Numbered from the stretch's first letter, positions 39,670-48,950 are shown. The stretch: 64,000 nt of DNA from Deinococcus roseus (GCF_014646895.1 NZ_BMOD01000021.1:1-64000); one strand, 5' to 3'. Program-made: numbers and translations. Notes: generated from the sequence alone by a model not told the origin.

Positions 39670-40917
39670 TCAAGGCGAGGGTGTGCCAGATTGGGCCACT
39701 TCCAGGGCTGCTTGCAACATCCGGTCCTGACCGGTTTGCATCAGGGCCACCAGATCATCTTTGATGGGCAGGTCAGGGGTGATGCGTTCAGGATAGGGTG
39801 CCCCCGAGGGTTGCTGGGTGCGGGTGATGGCCACCACCAGGGTTCCACCATTGGAAAGGGGATGGTCCTGGGTGGTGGTGTTCAGCAACCCCTGGGTGGG
39901 TTCTCCAATCACGGTGGCCCGGTGTTGCAATTGCAGGGTGTAGGCCAGGGACTCTGCTGCGGAAGCTGTTTTTGGATTGACCAGCACCAGGAGTTTGCCT
40001 GTCCAGAGGTGGGGTGTGGGGGCACGGTAGAAAAAGGGCAGGTACAGTTTGCCTTCCTGTCTGACTTTGCCTTCCCATCCCACCAGGTGCACTTTGCGTG
40101 CAGGGAATGCATCGACGGTGTCCACCTGTTTCATGAAAGCAGATGCACTGGACAGCATTTCCCACACATACCCTCCAGGATTGCCCCTCAGGTCCAGCAC
40201 CAGGGTGTTGAGCCGGGCATCCTGGGCGGTTTTGATCAGGGCATGGATGCTGTGACTGACTTTTTGCCAGCTGTCAAAATCGGGCACCGTCAGCAAGCCG
40301 ATGCCTGCTGGCAGACCCGCGGTGACCAGAGCGGGCATGAAGCCTCCAGCAGGTTGTTTGCCCTGCAAAGTCAGTTGCCAGCGGCCTTTCCCTGGACGGT
40401 GCACAGTCCCCTGAAAAGGCTGGCCTTGCTGGATGGTGGTTTTCAGCAAGGTTTCGTGTTCAGGGGTGCAGGGCACGCCATTGACGGTCAGAATGGCATC
40501 CCCGCGCCTGAGCCCCGCTTTTGCGGCAGGACTGTCTTCCTTCACCCGCAGGATCAGGTGCGCGTTCTGGTCCTTGAGAAATGCCAGTTGAATGCCCAGC
40601 GCCACCTGCTGGCCTGCATCCTGCTTGTGTTGTTCAGGGGTGCGGTAAAAGGTGTGTGGGTCAGCCAGGTCTTTCAGCAGGTTTTTCAGTTCGGTTTCTG
40701 CAGTGTTCCAGCTGCAAGTTTGGTAGCACAGCTTTTTGAGGTGCTGCTGGTGGTTCTCAATCAGGGGTTGCAGGCGTTGCTTTTGATGCCCGTAATACTG
40801 TTTCTGCAAAATCAGGGTGGCTTCATCAAACCACCTAGAAGGTGTGGTGGCGACCTTCTGGGTGCAGGCTGTGATGCTGAGTGAGAGCACCATCAGGGCA
40901 GGTAAAATTCTGGTCAT
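39670..40917 (-). CDS. S41-family peptidase with PDZ domain, lipoprotein
   Basis: This 415-residue protein starts with a lipoprotein signal (lipobox SITAC near residue 18), then a helical N-terminal part, a PDZ domain (LILRVKEDSPAAKAGLRRGDAILTVNGVPC) and the S41 protease core with the nucleophile in NPKTASAAESLAYT. The C-terminal VIGEPTQGLLNT lacks the Lys of CtpA-type enzymes, which fits the S41B-like branch. It should be anchored outside the cytoplasmic membrane. Its ATG overlaps the stop of a paralogous S41 gene (ATGA). Confidence 0.85.
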   Translation of the reverse strand: MTRILPALMVLSLSITACTQKVATTPSRWFDEATLILQKQYYGHQKQRLQPLIENHQQHLKKLCYQTCSWNTAETELKNLLKDLADPHTFYRTPEQHKQDAGQQVALGIQLAFLKDQNAHLILRVKEDSPAAKAGLRRGDAILTVNGVPCTPEHETLLKTTIQQGQPFQGTVHRPGKGRWQLTLQGKQPAGGFMPALVTAGLPAGIGLLTVPDFDSWQKVSHSIHALIKTAQDARLNTLVLDLRGNPGGYVWEMLSSASAFMKQVDTVDAFPARKVHLVGWEGKVRQEGKLYLPFFYRAPTPHLWTGKLLVLVNPKTASAAESLAYTLQLQHRATVIGEPTQGLLNTTTQDHPLSNGGTLVVAITRTQQPSGAPYPERITPDLPIKDDLVALMQTGQDRMLQAALEVAQSGTPSP

Positions 40918-42173
40918 AAGGTCAAATCAAGTTCCTCCAGGGCACGTTGGACCAGCGGATCCACCAGGTTTCCTGCGCGGGCCAGCAGGTCATCAGAGAT
41001 CATGATATCGGGGGTCAGTCGTTCAGGATAGAAGGTGCCATCCGGGCTCGCCGATTTGACGGTGGTGATCACCAGCGCCCCTCTGTCTGGCAAATCAAAA
41101 GTCTGGGAAGCGGTGTTCAGCAGCCCTGCGGTGGGTTCACCGATCACAGTGACCCCCAGTTTTTGCAGGTAATACGCAAAGTATTCTCCGCTGGAAGCCG
41201 TGTCTTTGTTGACCAGCACGGCCAGTTTGCCTGTCCACATCTGCGGGAAGGTCATGGCGTAATACTGCCCTGCAAATTGGTTGTTGATGCGCACCTGCAG
41301 GGAACCCCTGCGGTATTCCAGCCGGGTGGTTTCGGTTTTGCCCATGCTCAGCAAAGCCGGATTGGGGGCAAAAGCAGCCACTGCACTGAGCAATTCCACC
41401 AGCAGGCCGCCCTCGTTGTTGCGCAAATCCACAATCAGGGCCTTGAGGTTTTTGCTCTGGGCTTCTTTGACCAGGTTGTGCACCTTGAAGCCCACCTCCT
41501 GATAGGCCTCAAAATCAGGAATTTGCAGCAGGCCCACGTCATTGGGCAAGCCTGCTCCGGTGGTCAGGGTGGGCAGGGGGGCCTGGGTCAGCACCTCTGC
41601 CTGCAAGGTGAAATGCAGGATGTCGGTGCCCCGTTTGATGGTCAACTCGAAAGGCAGGTGTTTCTGGGAATACTCTGCAATCAGGGAACCGCCATCTTCG
41701 CGGGCAGACAGGCTCTTGCCTGCCACCCCGGTGATCAAGTCTCCGGGCTTCATGCCAGCACGAAAAGCCGGTCCATCGTCCCGCACGAAAAGCACCACCC
41801 GTCCACCTCCGCCAGGAACCGGGGCAGTGGTCAGGCCGATTCTGGGGGTGAGGGGACCCTGACCAGCCTGAGCACGGTCCCGCTCCACGCTTTCTTCGGG
41901 GTAAAGGTAATAGGTGTGTGGGTCGTTGAGTTCAGCCAGCAGGTGTTCCAGGGCATCCCGGCCCAGTTCCACCGGGCAACTGTCTGCCCTGGGTTTGCAG
42001 ACCGCCTGCAATTGCTGGTGGTGGGTTTCCACCAGTGCAGGCAGGTCTTGCGCACTGTACCCGAAATAGTTGTCCTGCAACGTTCTGGTGGATTGATCGT
42101 ACAGGTCTTCTGCTGGACTGGCTGCCAGCCCCATCCCACACATCCACCACAGCACCGTGAGTTTCCCCCACAT
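40914..42173 (-). CDS. S41-family peptidase with PDZ domain, exported
   Basis: This 419-residue paralogue of the next gene has a signal peptide (VLWWMCGMGLAASPAED), a helical N-terminal part with two cysteines (VCKPRADSCPVE), a PDZ domain (VVLFVRDDGPAFRAGMKPGDLITGVAGK) and an S41 core with the Ser in VNKDTASSGEYFAYYL and a VIGEPTAGLLNTAS segment. The ATG at 42173 has a GGTGGAG site; an in-frame ATG 21 bases upstream does not. The two genes overlap by four bases and look like a tandem duplication. Confidence 0.85.
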   Translation of the reverse strand: MWGKLTVLWWMCGMGLAASPAEDLYDQSTRTLQDNYFGYSAQDLPALVETHHQQLQAVCKPRADSCPVELGRDALEHLLAELNDPHTYYLYPEESVERDRAQAGQGPLTPRIGLTTAPVPGGGGRVVLFVRDDGPAFRAGMKPGDLITGVAGKSLSAREDGGSLIAEYSQKHLPFELTIKRGTDILHFTLQAEVLTQAPLPTLTTGAGLPNDVGLLQIPDFEAYQEVGFKVHNLVKEAQSKNLKALIVDLRNNEGGLLVELLSAVAAFAPNPALLSMGKTETTRLEYRRGSLQVRINNQFAGQYYAMTFPQMWTGKLAVLVNKDTASSGEYFAYYLQKLGVTVIGEPTAGLLNTASQTFDLPDRGALVITTVKSASPDGTFYPERLTPDIMISDDLLARAGNLVDPLVQRALEELDLTL

Positions 42174-42545
42174 GGACTCCACCCTTCTGCGCACGCTTCT
42201 GGCGTGTCAGCTGCCTCTTCCGAGAATGCTTTTGCCTGAATGACCCTGTTCTGTGCTGGCTGAACCCTCTGGGCATGGGATTGAAAAGCAGTGCAAAAAC
42301 GAGTACAGGTGGAATCAGTCTATACAGATTGACCTCACTGTAAACTGAAAAATGAAGAAACTTCGTGTCCGAGCTCGCTTATGGATTCCTTTAATCAACA
42401 TGGATGGGGTTTTCACATGCATGGTAGGAGGGTGGGTCGGTGCCTTTGACACAGAAAAGGTTGTTTGGTCTGCAACAGCGGACCCTGTTAGGATGACAGG
42501 CAGAACAGGATGCACTTCAGAAGGCTGCATCCAGGAGCGTGAATT
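42174..42545. other. Intergenic region, S41 operon to udk
   Basis: No convincing gene lies in these 372 bases between divergent genes. TTGGTC (42470-42475) and TAGGAT spaced 18 bases apart form a possible udk promoter. A frame of 70 codons at 42352-42564 overlaps udk and is Trp/Met-rich with no family signal; it was not called. Confidence 0.45.
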
Positions 42546-43166
42546 GTGCAAAAACCTTTCTTGATTGGCCTTGCCGGAGGCACCGGATGTGGAAAAACCA
42601 CCGTGACAGAACGCATTGTGGACACTGTGGGTGCAGACCGCGTGACCGTGATCGTGCAGGACAACTACTACCGGGATCAGGCCAACATGGATTTCCCAGA
42701 ACGCCTGCAAACCAACTACGACCACCCGGCAGCGTTTGACTGGGAGTTGCTGCTGGCCCATCTGGATGCCCTGATGAATGGGGTCGGGGTGGACATGCCC
42801 ACCTATGACTTTGTGGAATACACCCGTGCAAAAGAAACCGTGCACCTGAAACCCAGTCCGGTGGTGGTGCTGGACGGAATCTTTTCCCTGTACGAAGAAA
42901 AAATCCGCCAGCTGATGGGCCTGAAGATCTTTGTGGATGCCGATGCCGATGTGCGTTTCATCCGCCGCCTGCTCAGGGACACCGAAGAGCGGGGCCGCAG
43001 TGTGCAGAGCGTGATCGACCAGTACCTGGATTACGTGCGTCCCATGCACCTGCAGTTCATCGAACCCACCAAGCGTTACGCCGATGTGATCATTCCCCAC
43101 GGTGGGCACAATGAACCTGCCCTGCAGATGCTCTCTGCAAGGATTCGCAGCCTGGGACAATCCTGA
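42546..43166 (+). CDS. udk: Uridine kinase
   Basis: This 206-residue pyrimidine salvage kinase phosphorylates uridine and cytidine. It has the P-loop GLAGGTGCGKTT, the substrate motif VIVQDNYYRD and YDHPAAFDWELL, then VVVLDGIFSLYEEKIRQLMGLKIFVDADADVRFIRRLLRD. The start is a GTG with AGGAG upstream. It lies alone; the next gene starts 161 bases downstream. Confidence 0.92.
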   Translation: MQKPFLIGLAGGTGCGKTTVTERIVDTVGADRVTVIVQDNYYRDQANMDFPERLQTNYDHPAAFDWELLLAHLDALMNGVGVDMPTYDFVEYTRAKETVHLKPSPVVVLDGIFSLYEEKIRQLMGLKIFVDADADVRFIRRLLRDTEERGRSVQSVIDQYLDYVRPMHLQFIEPTKRYADVIIPHGGHNEPALQMLSARIRSLGQS

Positions 43167-43327
43167 GTTTTCTCAGCAGGGGCCTGTTCACCCCTCTGGC
43201 CTGAGGTCAGCTGCAAACCCATTCTTTCCCAAGCCAGGCTTTCATCGGTTACTCTGATAGACGGTTTATGCTCTGCCAGAGATGCCTGTTGAAGGCACTG
43301 CCAGGGAAAGGTGGTTGGTGATCCTTT

Positions 43328-45109
43328 GTGAAATCCCTCAGAACGCTGCTTTATGCGCTCCTGTGTTTAAGTCTGATTCCAGCCCTCATTCTGGGCTGGA
43401 ACCGCATTCAATTTGAGCGGGCCCAGCAGGTGACGGTGCTGACCATGGACATGCCCACCCTGCACGACCAGGCCCTGTCCACGGGCAAAACCGACGATGA
43501 ATTGCTGGCCGAGTACCGCCAGCAGGGCATCAATGGTGTGGCCATCTTTGAGGACATGGTCAAAGACCGCATTGACCGTGGAGAACTGATGATGGTGGGC
43601 GGCTACGCCCTGAAGGCCCTGCACCCGGAGGCAAAACTGCGTCCCAACTGGGCTTACTACCTCAGCCTGAAAGCCGGTGCTGCCGAGGATCTGGTGCAGC
43701 GCTACACCCTGCAATCCGAGAAAGCCGAAGTGGCGGGTCAGACCTGGTACGGTTTCCCGGTGGATCTGGCGGCTTACCCTGCAGGCCCCAACCTGCCAGA
43801 GATCAACAAACGCAAAGCCGAAGGCTGGGTGGTCAGTTACCGCCCCTGGAACCATCCCGCGGTCAGGAACCCCGAGCAGTACCTGCCTGAAGTGCCCATC
43901 CTGATTTTCAATGGCCTGAACCTCTACAACCAGGACCATCCTGAAAACCAGCAGGTGTACCTGGAGGCCATTCGCAAAAGCGGAGCTGCTGTGTCCCTGA
44001 TTGAATTCACAGAACAGAAGGGGATCTCTGACATGACCAGAGTGCTGCCTGCGGTGCGGGTGTTCAGCCTCAGCAAGGAGTACCAGGCCACCCTCAAACC
44101 CGATGATTTTGCCTCCAAGGTGGTGCTGGGGGCCAGGGAGCGCTACATGCAGGTGCTGTACATCCGGCCTTTCAACCGGGTGGAGGACACCGCCCAGATG
44201 ATTGCACAGGTGAAAAAAGGACTGGATACAGCTGGTATTCGTCTGGGACAGCCCATCCCTGAAAACTACCAGCCCAGTGACCTGCTGCGCTGGCTGAGTT
44301 GTGTGGGACCGCTGGTGGCCCTGATCCTGGTGGCCCTGGCCTACCCCCTGCGCTGGCTGGGTGTGGTGGCTGCAGTGGGCACCCTGGGTCTGGCTGTGGT
44401 GGTGGCCGGTCCCGGTCTGATGGCGTTCTCTTTGCTGGCCGCCATGGTCTTTCCTGCGCTGGGTTTTCTGCTGCACCGCAAAACCCCCTGGGACTGGCTG
44501 AGGGCCACCCTGATCAGCTTCATGGGGGTGTTCTTCCTGACCGGCATTGGCACCACCCGTGCAGGCATGCTGGGGATTGAACCCTTTGCCGGGGTGTCCC
44601 TGACTTTGCTGATGCCTGTGGTGCTGTACCTGGGCAGTCTGCTGCCCGATCAGGACATCCGCAAAACGCTTTCAGAGCTGTACAACACCAAAATTCAACT
44701 GGGTGACCTGGTGGTGGCCGGAATCGGTCTGGCGATGATGGCCCTGATCGTGCTGCGCCGGGGCAACGACACTGGAGCCAGTGTCTCTGAGTCAGAAGCG
44801 GCCCTGCGTGAATTTCTGCAAAACGGCATGATCCGTCCCCGCTTCAAAGACATCATGGGGCACCCTGCGGCATTGCTTGGCCTCACAGGATATTTTCCGC
44901 CCTACATCACCATTGCCTTCCTGACGGTGGGGGTGATCGGGCAGGCCAGTCTGGTCAACACCTTCGAGCACTTCCACACCCCGCTGCTGATCAGTTTGCT
45001 GCGGGCGGTCAATGGCATTGCTTTCGGACTGGCCATCAGCTTTGTGCTGATTCCCCTGGTGCGCTGGCTGGTGAAGTGGTTTGGTCAGTCCAGGGTGGTG
45101 AAAGCATGA
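43328..45109 (+). CDS. DUF5693-family membrane protein
   Basis: This 593-residue protein has an N-terminal membrane anchor (LLYALLCLSLIPALILGW), a large extracytoplasmic domain of about 300 residues (TLHDQALSTGKTDDELLAEYRQQGINGVAIFEDMV..., then VYLEAIRKSGAAVSLIEFTEQKG) and about eight C-terminal helices. This is the DUF5693 architecture. The start is a GTG with a GGTGAT site. Its stop overlaps the csaB start (ATGA). Linkage to csaB suggests a role in building or exporting a wall polymer, possibly as a flippase or polymerase component, but that is inference. Confidence 0.82.
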   Translation: MKSLRTLLYALLCLSLIPALILGWNRIQFERAQQVTVLTMDMPTLHDQALSTGKTDDELLAEYRQQGINGVAIFEDMVKDRIDRGELMMVGGYALKALHPEAKLRPNWAYYLSLKAGAAEDLVQRYTLQSEKAEVAGQTWYGFPVDLAAYPAGPNLPEINKRKAEGWVVSYRPWNHPAVRNPEQYLPEVPILIFNGLNLYNQDHPENQQVYLEAIRKSGAAVSLIEFTEQKGISDMTRVLPAVRVFSLSKEYQATLKPDDFASKVVLGARERYMQVLYIRPFNRVEDTAQMIAQVKKGLDTAGIRLGQPIPENYQPSDLLRWLSCVGPLVALILVALAYPLRWLGVVAAVGTLGLAVVVAGPGLMAFSLLAAMVFPALGFLLHRKTPWDWLRATLISFMGVFFLTGIGTTRAGMLGIEPFAGVSLTLLMPVVLYLGSLLPDQDIRKTLSELYNTKIQLGDLVVAGIGLAMMALIVLRRGNDTGASVSESEAALREFLQNGMIRPRFKDIMGHPAALLGLTGYFPPYITIAFLTVGVIGQASLVNTFEHFHTPLLISLLRAVNGIAFGLAISFVLIPLVRWLVKWFGQSRVVKA

Positions 45110-46092
45110 AAGTGCTGCTCAGCGGTTACTACGGTTTTGACAACACCGGAGATGAAGCCATTTTGCTGGCCATCACCCGTGAACTCCGTGCCCTGGGCCA
45201 TGAACCAGTGGTGCTCAGCAACAACCCCGAGCAGACCATGAATTTCACGGGTGTGAAAGCCTTTCCCCGCATGAAGCCGCAGGGTTTGTTGCCTGCCCTG
45301 ATGGGCTGCCAGGTGCTGCTGTCTGGTGGCGGTGGGCTCCTGCAGGACAAAACCAGCACCCGCAACCTCACCTATTACCTGACCGTGATCCAGACTGCAA
45401 AAATGCTGGGAAAACGGGTGGCGGTGTTCAACCAGAGCATCGGTCCCCTCTCGGAAGAAGGCAAGAAGCGCATTCAGGGGCCTTTAAGCCGCACCATCAA
45501 CATTGTGCGCGACCAGAAAAGCAAGAACCTGCTGGAAAGCCTGGGTCTCAAAGCCTCTCTGGGAGGAGATCCCGCTTTGCTGCTCCGGCCCTCCAAAACC
45601 CTCCCCAGAGACCCCAGTCGCATTGTGATCGCCCCCAGAGGAGACGAAACCGACATCACCGACCGCCTGAAACCCGTCGTGCGAGACCTCACGGCCAGGG
45701 GATACCGGGTGCAGATCATCTCCTTTCATCCCCATGTGGACGATGTGGCCGCCCGTGCTTTGCAGCAGGCTGGACAGAACGTGGAGGTGCTCTCCACCAG
45801 CGACCCACAACTGGCCCTGGACCAGATTTCTGCTGCCGGGCACGTGATCGGGGTGCGCCTGCATGCGGTGATTCTGGCTGCTGCTGCACGGGTCAAGTTC
45901 ACCGGCATCCATTACGACCCCAAAGTGGAGGGCTTCTGTGATGATGCCCTGATGCCCACCTTCCCCAGAGACTTCAACCCCACCGAACTGCTGCACACCA
46001 TCATCCGGGATGTCAAACCCGACTGGACCGGCGTGGAAGCCATGACCTTGCGGGCCAGGGAGAGTTTCAGGCTGGCTGTGGAAGGGGCCTGA
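45106..46092 (+). CDS. csaB: Polysaccharide pyruvyl transferase CsaB
   Basis: This 328-residue enzyme transfers pyruvate to a cell wall polymer, which then anchors S-layer proteins through SLH domains. It starts KVLLSGYYGFDNTGDEAIL and shows LLSGGGGLLQD, AVFNQSIGPL, GGDPALLL and VIGVRLHAVILAAAARVKFTGIHYDPK, all typical for CsaB. The ATG at 45106 overlaps the DUF5693 stop. It closes a two-gene unit followed by a repeat and a terminator. Confidence 0.9.
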   Translation: MKVLLSGYYGFDNTGDEAILLAITRELRALGHEPVVLSNNPEQTMNFTGVKAFPRMKPQGLLPALMGCQVLLSGGGGLLQDKTSTRNLTYYLTVIQTAKMLGKRVAVFNQSIGPLSEEGKKRIQGPLSRTINIVRDQKSKNLLESLGLKASLGGDPALLLRPSKTLPRDPSRIVIAPRGDETDITDRLKPVVRDLTARGYRVQIISFHPHVDDVAARALQQAGQNVEVLSTSDPQLALDQISAAGHVIGVRLHAVILAAAARVKFTGIHYDPKVEGFCDDALMPTFPRDFNPTELLHTIIRDVKPDWTGVEAMTLRARESFRLAVEGA

Positions 46093-46098
46093 CCCCAG

Positions 46099-46153
46099 TC
46101 CAGTGAATTCCAGCCCAGTGAACTCCTGCCCAGTGAACTCCTGCCCAGTGAAA
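46099..46153. repeat. Tandem 15-base repeat CCCAGTGAACTCCTG, about 3.7 copies
   Basis: One divergent, two perfect and one partial copy follow the csaB stop codon and lead straight into the terminator stem. Confidence 0.9.
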
Positions 46154-46185
46154 ATCCCCTCAGGCAAACTGAGGGGATTCTTTTG
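46153..46185. terminator. Bidirectional terminator between csaB and the NHL gene
   Basis: AATCCCCTCAG and CTGAGGGGATT (loop GCAAA) form an 11-base-pair stem with CTTTTG after it on the plus strand and TTTTC on the minus strand. Confidence 0.88.
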
Positions 46186-46193
46186 TGGGAAAA

Positions 46194-47234
46194 TCAGGGC
46201 AGAGGCACCTGACGGATGCGGCGGTAGGGTTGGGGTTCATTGCCACCGTTGCCATCAGCCACAAACAGCCATTTGCTGCCCGGTTTCACATCAATGCCTT
46301 CCTGAGCGTAAAACTGGGAGGCCAGGGGCTTGTCGTCCTTGAAGCCCAGCAGTCCGTTGCCTGCAATGGTGCTGACTTTGCCTCCACTGATTTTGCGGAT
46401 GCGGTGGTTGCCGTTGTCGGTCACGTACACGTTGTTGTCTGCATCCACAGCGAGGTCCTGTGGGCCTTTGAAGAGCGCTTCTGCTGTGGTGCCGTCTTTG
46501 TATCCTCCACCCGGACCACACACCCCGGCAAAGGTGCTGGTGTCTCCGTTTGGCTTGACCAGACGGACGCAGTTGTTGGTCATGTCTGCAACCAGCACAT
46601 CGTTGCCCAGCAAGGCCAGACCGTAAGGTTCATTGAAGTGTGCTTCATTGCTCGCACCATCGTGGTACCCAGACATGTCTTCCATGCCAGCCAGGACGGT
46701 CACCACCGCGGCCGGGCCGCTCAAATCAATCTTCAGGATCACGTGGCGTCTGCGGTCTGCAGCAATCACGGTGCCATCGGTTTTCACCACAATGCCGCGC
46801 TCCCGCCCGGAGTTGATGTTGTCCACCGGGGTGGTCCCTGCGCCATTGTTCACATTGATCTTCCAAAGGCTGCTGTTGCCGTTGCCGTTCAGTTCCCTGT
46901 CTGTGGTGACATAAAGGAAACCCGCCCGGTAGGCCAGCCCAAATGGCCTCTGGAAATTCGCCTGGGTGAACAGGGTGCTGACCGTGCCATCTTCCGCGAT
47001 TTTGCGGATCCTTCCCGGGTTGTCATCGTGGAAATCTGCAACATAAAGGTTGCCCGCATCGTCAAACACCACATTGACCGGGTTGTGGAATTGGGCTGCA
47101 GCCCCTTTGCCATCTGCAGTGCCATCTGTGCCACTGCCTGCAAAAGTGCTGACGTTGAGAACCACGGGCGCAGCAGGATTGCATGCACCCAGCAAAACAG
47201 CAGTGATACAGGTGAAAATCAGCCGTTGTCTCAT
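46194..47234 (-). CDS. NHL/beta-propeller repeat lipoprotein
   Basis: This 346-residue protein has a lipoprotein signal (IFTCITAVLLGAC, lipobox LGAC near residue 17) and a run of NHL-type propeller blades (FHNPVNVVFDDAGNLYVADFHDDNPGRIRKI, FNEPYGLALLGNDVLVADMTNNCVRLV, FKGPQDLAVDADNNVYVTDNGNHRIRKI). It should sit on the outer face of the membrane; binding partner unknown. The ATG at 47234 has AGGAGG. A longer frame upstream has no signal peptide and was rejected. Confidence 0.85.
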   Translation of the reverse strand: MRQRLIFTCITAVLLGACNPAAPVVLNVSTFAGSGTDGTADGKGAAAQFHNPVNVVFDDAGNLYVADFHDDNPGRIRKIAEDGTVSTLFTQANFQRPFGLAYRAGFLYVTTDRELNGNGNSSLWKINVNNGAGTTPVDNINSGRERGIVVKTDGTVIAADRRRHVILKIDLSGPAAVVTVLAGMEDMSGYHDGASNEAHFNEPYGLALLGNDVLVADMTNNCVRLVKPNGDTSTFAGVCGPGGGYKDGTTAEALFKGPQDLAVDADNNVYVTDNGNHRIRKISGGKVSTIAGNGLLGFKDDKPLASQFYAQEGIDVKPGSKWLFVADGNGGNEPQPYRRIRQVPLP

Positions 47235-47332
47235 GTGGAACCTCCTGATGGGACAGTCCCCGCCGGGATGGGGCAGAAAAAATGGGCGTGGTTCTCTCAG
47301 GATACCCGCATTCTGCTGCCCCTGCTGCAAAA

Positions 47333-47361
47333 AGCAACACCTCTTCTTTGCAGAAGAGGTG
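47333..47361 (-). terminator. Terminator of the ROK kinase gene
   Basis: CACCTCTTCT and AGAAGAGGTG (loop TTGC) lie 27 bases past the stop codon. On the minus strand TTGCTTTTTG follows. Confidence 0.8.
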
Positions 47362-47387
47362 CCAGTGCGGTTTTTTGGTTTGAAGGA

Positions 47388-48275
47388 TCAGTACCGGCGT
47401 CCGGCCAGTGCAGCGCCAATCACGCCAGCATCGGTGCCCAGTTCGGCCAGGCGCAGCACCGGGCGCACATCGAAGTTGCCCAGACGCTCAATGGCGGTTT
47501 CCCGCACAAAGTTGATGAAGTACTCGCCCACGCTGCTGACCCCTCCGCCCAGCACGAACATTTCAGGGTCGATGGTGAGCTGCAGGTTGGCCACCAGAAT
47601 CCCGATGTGGGTCATGGCGGTTTCCACCACGCGTCTGGCCAGCGGATGGCCTTCCTGGGCCAGCTGGAAGGCTTCTGCGGTGGTGGTGGGCTTGTTGAGT
47701 GCGAAGCTGGCATCTCTGGCAATGGCGGTGCCGCTGCACAGGGCTTCCAGACCGCCCACCACACCAGAACCTGCCACGGTGCCATAAGGCAGGGCGGTCA
47801 CGTGACCGATTTCGCCGCCGACCCCGTGTGCGCCCCGGATGACCCGGCCATTCAGCACGATGCCGCCACCAATGCCGGTGGAGATGGTCACGAAAACGCT
47901 GGAGTCGGTGCCGCGACCTGCACCGTACACCCCTTCACCGAGGGCGGCAGCGTTGGCGTCATTCTCGATGTCCACGTGCATGTTCAGTTTCTCGGCCAGG
48001 TAGCTGCGCACAGGCACGTTTTCAAAGCCGTAAATGTTGGGGGCGAATTTCACCAGGCCCAGTTTGAAGTCCAGCGGACCGGGGAGCCCCACACCCACGG
48101 TTTCCACGTTGGGAACATGCTGCCGCAGTTCTTCCACCTGGCGGGCAATCTGGTCCAGCACGCTGACCCAGCCGTCTTTGGGGGTGGGTTCCACGCTCTT
48201 GTGGGTGATGGTTCCATCTTGCACCACTGCAACTGCAATTTTGGTGCCTCCAAGGTCTACGCCGATCAGTGACAT
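47388..48275 (-). CDS. ROK-family sugar kinase (glucokinase-like) without zinc cysteines
   Basis: This 295-residue kinase has the phosphate motif LIGVDLGGTKIAVAVV, the catalytic Asp in DIENDANAAALGE and the adenosine loop VTISTGIGGGIVLNGRVIRGAHGVGGEIGH. The zinc motif that normally follows (CxCGxxGCxE) reads AGSGVVGGLE, with all cysteines lost, though the His of GEIGH is kept. No DNA-binding domain is present, so it is a kinase and not a repressor. The ATG overlaps the thioesterase stop by one base (TAATG) and has AGGAGG. The most likely substrate is glucose, but this is not proven. Confidence 0.85.
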   Translation of the reverse strand: MSLIGVDLGGTKIAVAVVQDGTITHKSVEPTPKDGWVSVLDQIARQVEELRQHVPNVETVGVGLPGPLDFKLGLVKFAPNIYGFENVPVRSYLAEKLNMHVDIENDANAAALGEGVYGAGRGTDSSVFVTISTGIGGGIVLNGRVIRGAHGVGGEIGHVTALPYGTVAGSGVVGGLEALCSGTAIARDASFALNKPTTTAEAFQLAQEGHPLARRVVETAMTHIGILVANLQLTIDPEMFVLGGGVSSVGEYFINFVRETAIERLGNFDVRPVLRLAELGTDAGVIGAALAGRRY

Positions 48276-48685
48276 TAAACTTCCTCCTGTGGATCCATCA
48301 GGCTGGTCAGAAACCCCCGGACTGCATCCGGGAGCACCGCAGAGGTCATGGCCTGGGGATCGATCCCCACCTGAACACTTTTGGCGGTGCTGCACACCAC
48401 ACCATCTGCCAGAACCTGGTACGCCATTTCGAAACTGCTCTTGCCGATTTTCACAACCGTTGTTTCAACCTGAACCTGCTGACCCAGCTTGATTTCGCGC
48501 CTGAAGTCCAGGCTGATGTGGGCCAGCACAAAATTGAAATTGGGGATGCCGCGTTTTCTTGCTTCCTGCACCATTTGCATGCGGGCCACTTCAAGGTACT
48601 GCACGTAGGCAGCATTGTTGATGTGTCCCAGCATGTCGGTGTCTCCAAATCGGATCTGGATGTCGGTGACAAGTGGGCTGGGCAT
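48275..48685 (-). CDS. 4HBT/YbgC-like acyl-CoA thioesterase
   Basis: This 136-residue hotdog-fold protein hydrolyses acyl-CoA thioesters. The signature is IQIRFGDTDMLGHINNAAYVQYLEVAR with the catalytic Asp in DTDMLGHINN, followed by the second strand LAHISLDFRREIKLGQQVQVETTVVKIG. It starts from a leaderless-type promoter and is coupled to the ROK kinase gene. Substrate chain length cannot be inferred. Confidence 0.87.
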   Translation of the reverse strand: MPSPLVTDIQIRFGDTDMLGHINNAAYVQYLEVARMQMVQEARKRGIPNFNFVLAHISLDFRREIKLGQQVQVETTVVKIGKSSFEMAYQVLADGVVCSTAKSVQVGIDPQAMTSAVLPDAVRGFLTSLMDPQEEV

Positions 48686-48693
48686 ACGCTAAC

Positions 48694-48699
48694 AGTTTA
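48694..48699 (-). promoter_or_regulatory. Leaderless-type -10 box TAAACT
   Basis: On the minus strand TAAACT lies 8 bases before the thioesterase ATG at 48685. No ribosome site is present. Confidence 0.5.
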
Positions 48700-48938
48700 A
48701 CAAGGTCACTTCGTATTTGACGATGACAAAGATAAATGTCTAGAACGGTGGGTGCTGCCAGCAGGTTTGCAGCAGGAAACAGCACTGTTGCAGGCCGAGT
48801 CCATCCATGTTGGCTTTTGCCTGGGCTGTTTGACTTGAAAACCAGGAGTGTCTGCTGCGTTCTGGCTTCTGGATTTCAGCCCTCTGCCCTCTGCCTGTGG
48901 CTCTCGGCAAACCCACACCATCCCCAAACAATCTTCTT
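48700..48938. other. Intergenic region between divergent genes
   Basis: No gene was found in these roughly 240 bases. The stretch holds no strong hairpin. Confidence 0.5.
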
Positions 48939-48944
48939 TATACT
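48939..48944 (+). promoter_or_regulatory. Leaderless-type -10 box TATACT
   Basis: TATACT, a near-consensus -10, lies 6 bases before the GTG at 48951. This is one of the best examples of the layout here. Confidence 0.65.
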
Positions 48945-48950
48945 GTGTTG

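Noticed and set aside
42352..42564. A 70-codon frame upstream of and overlapping udk
   Set aside because: No ribosome site or family signal; composition unlike neighbours, and it overlaps the better-supported udk start.
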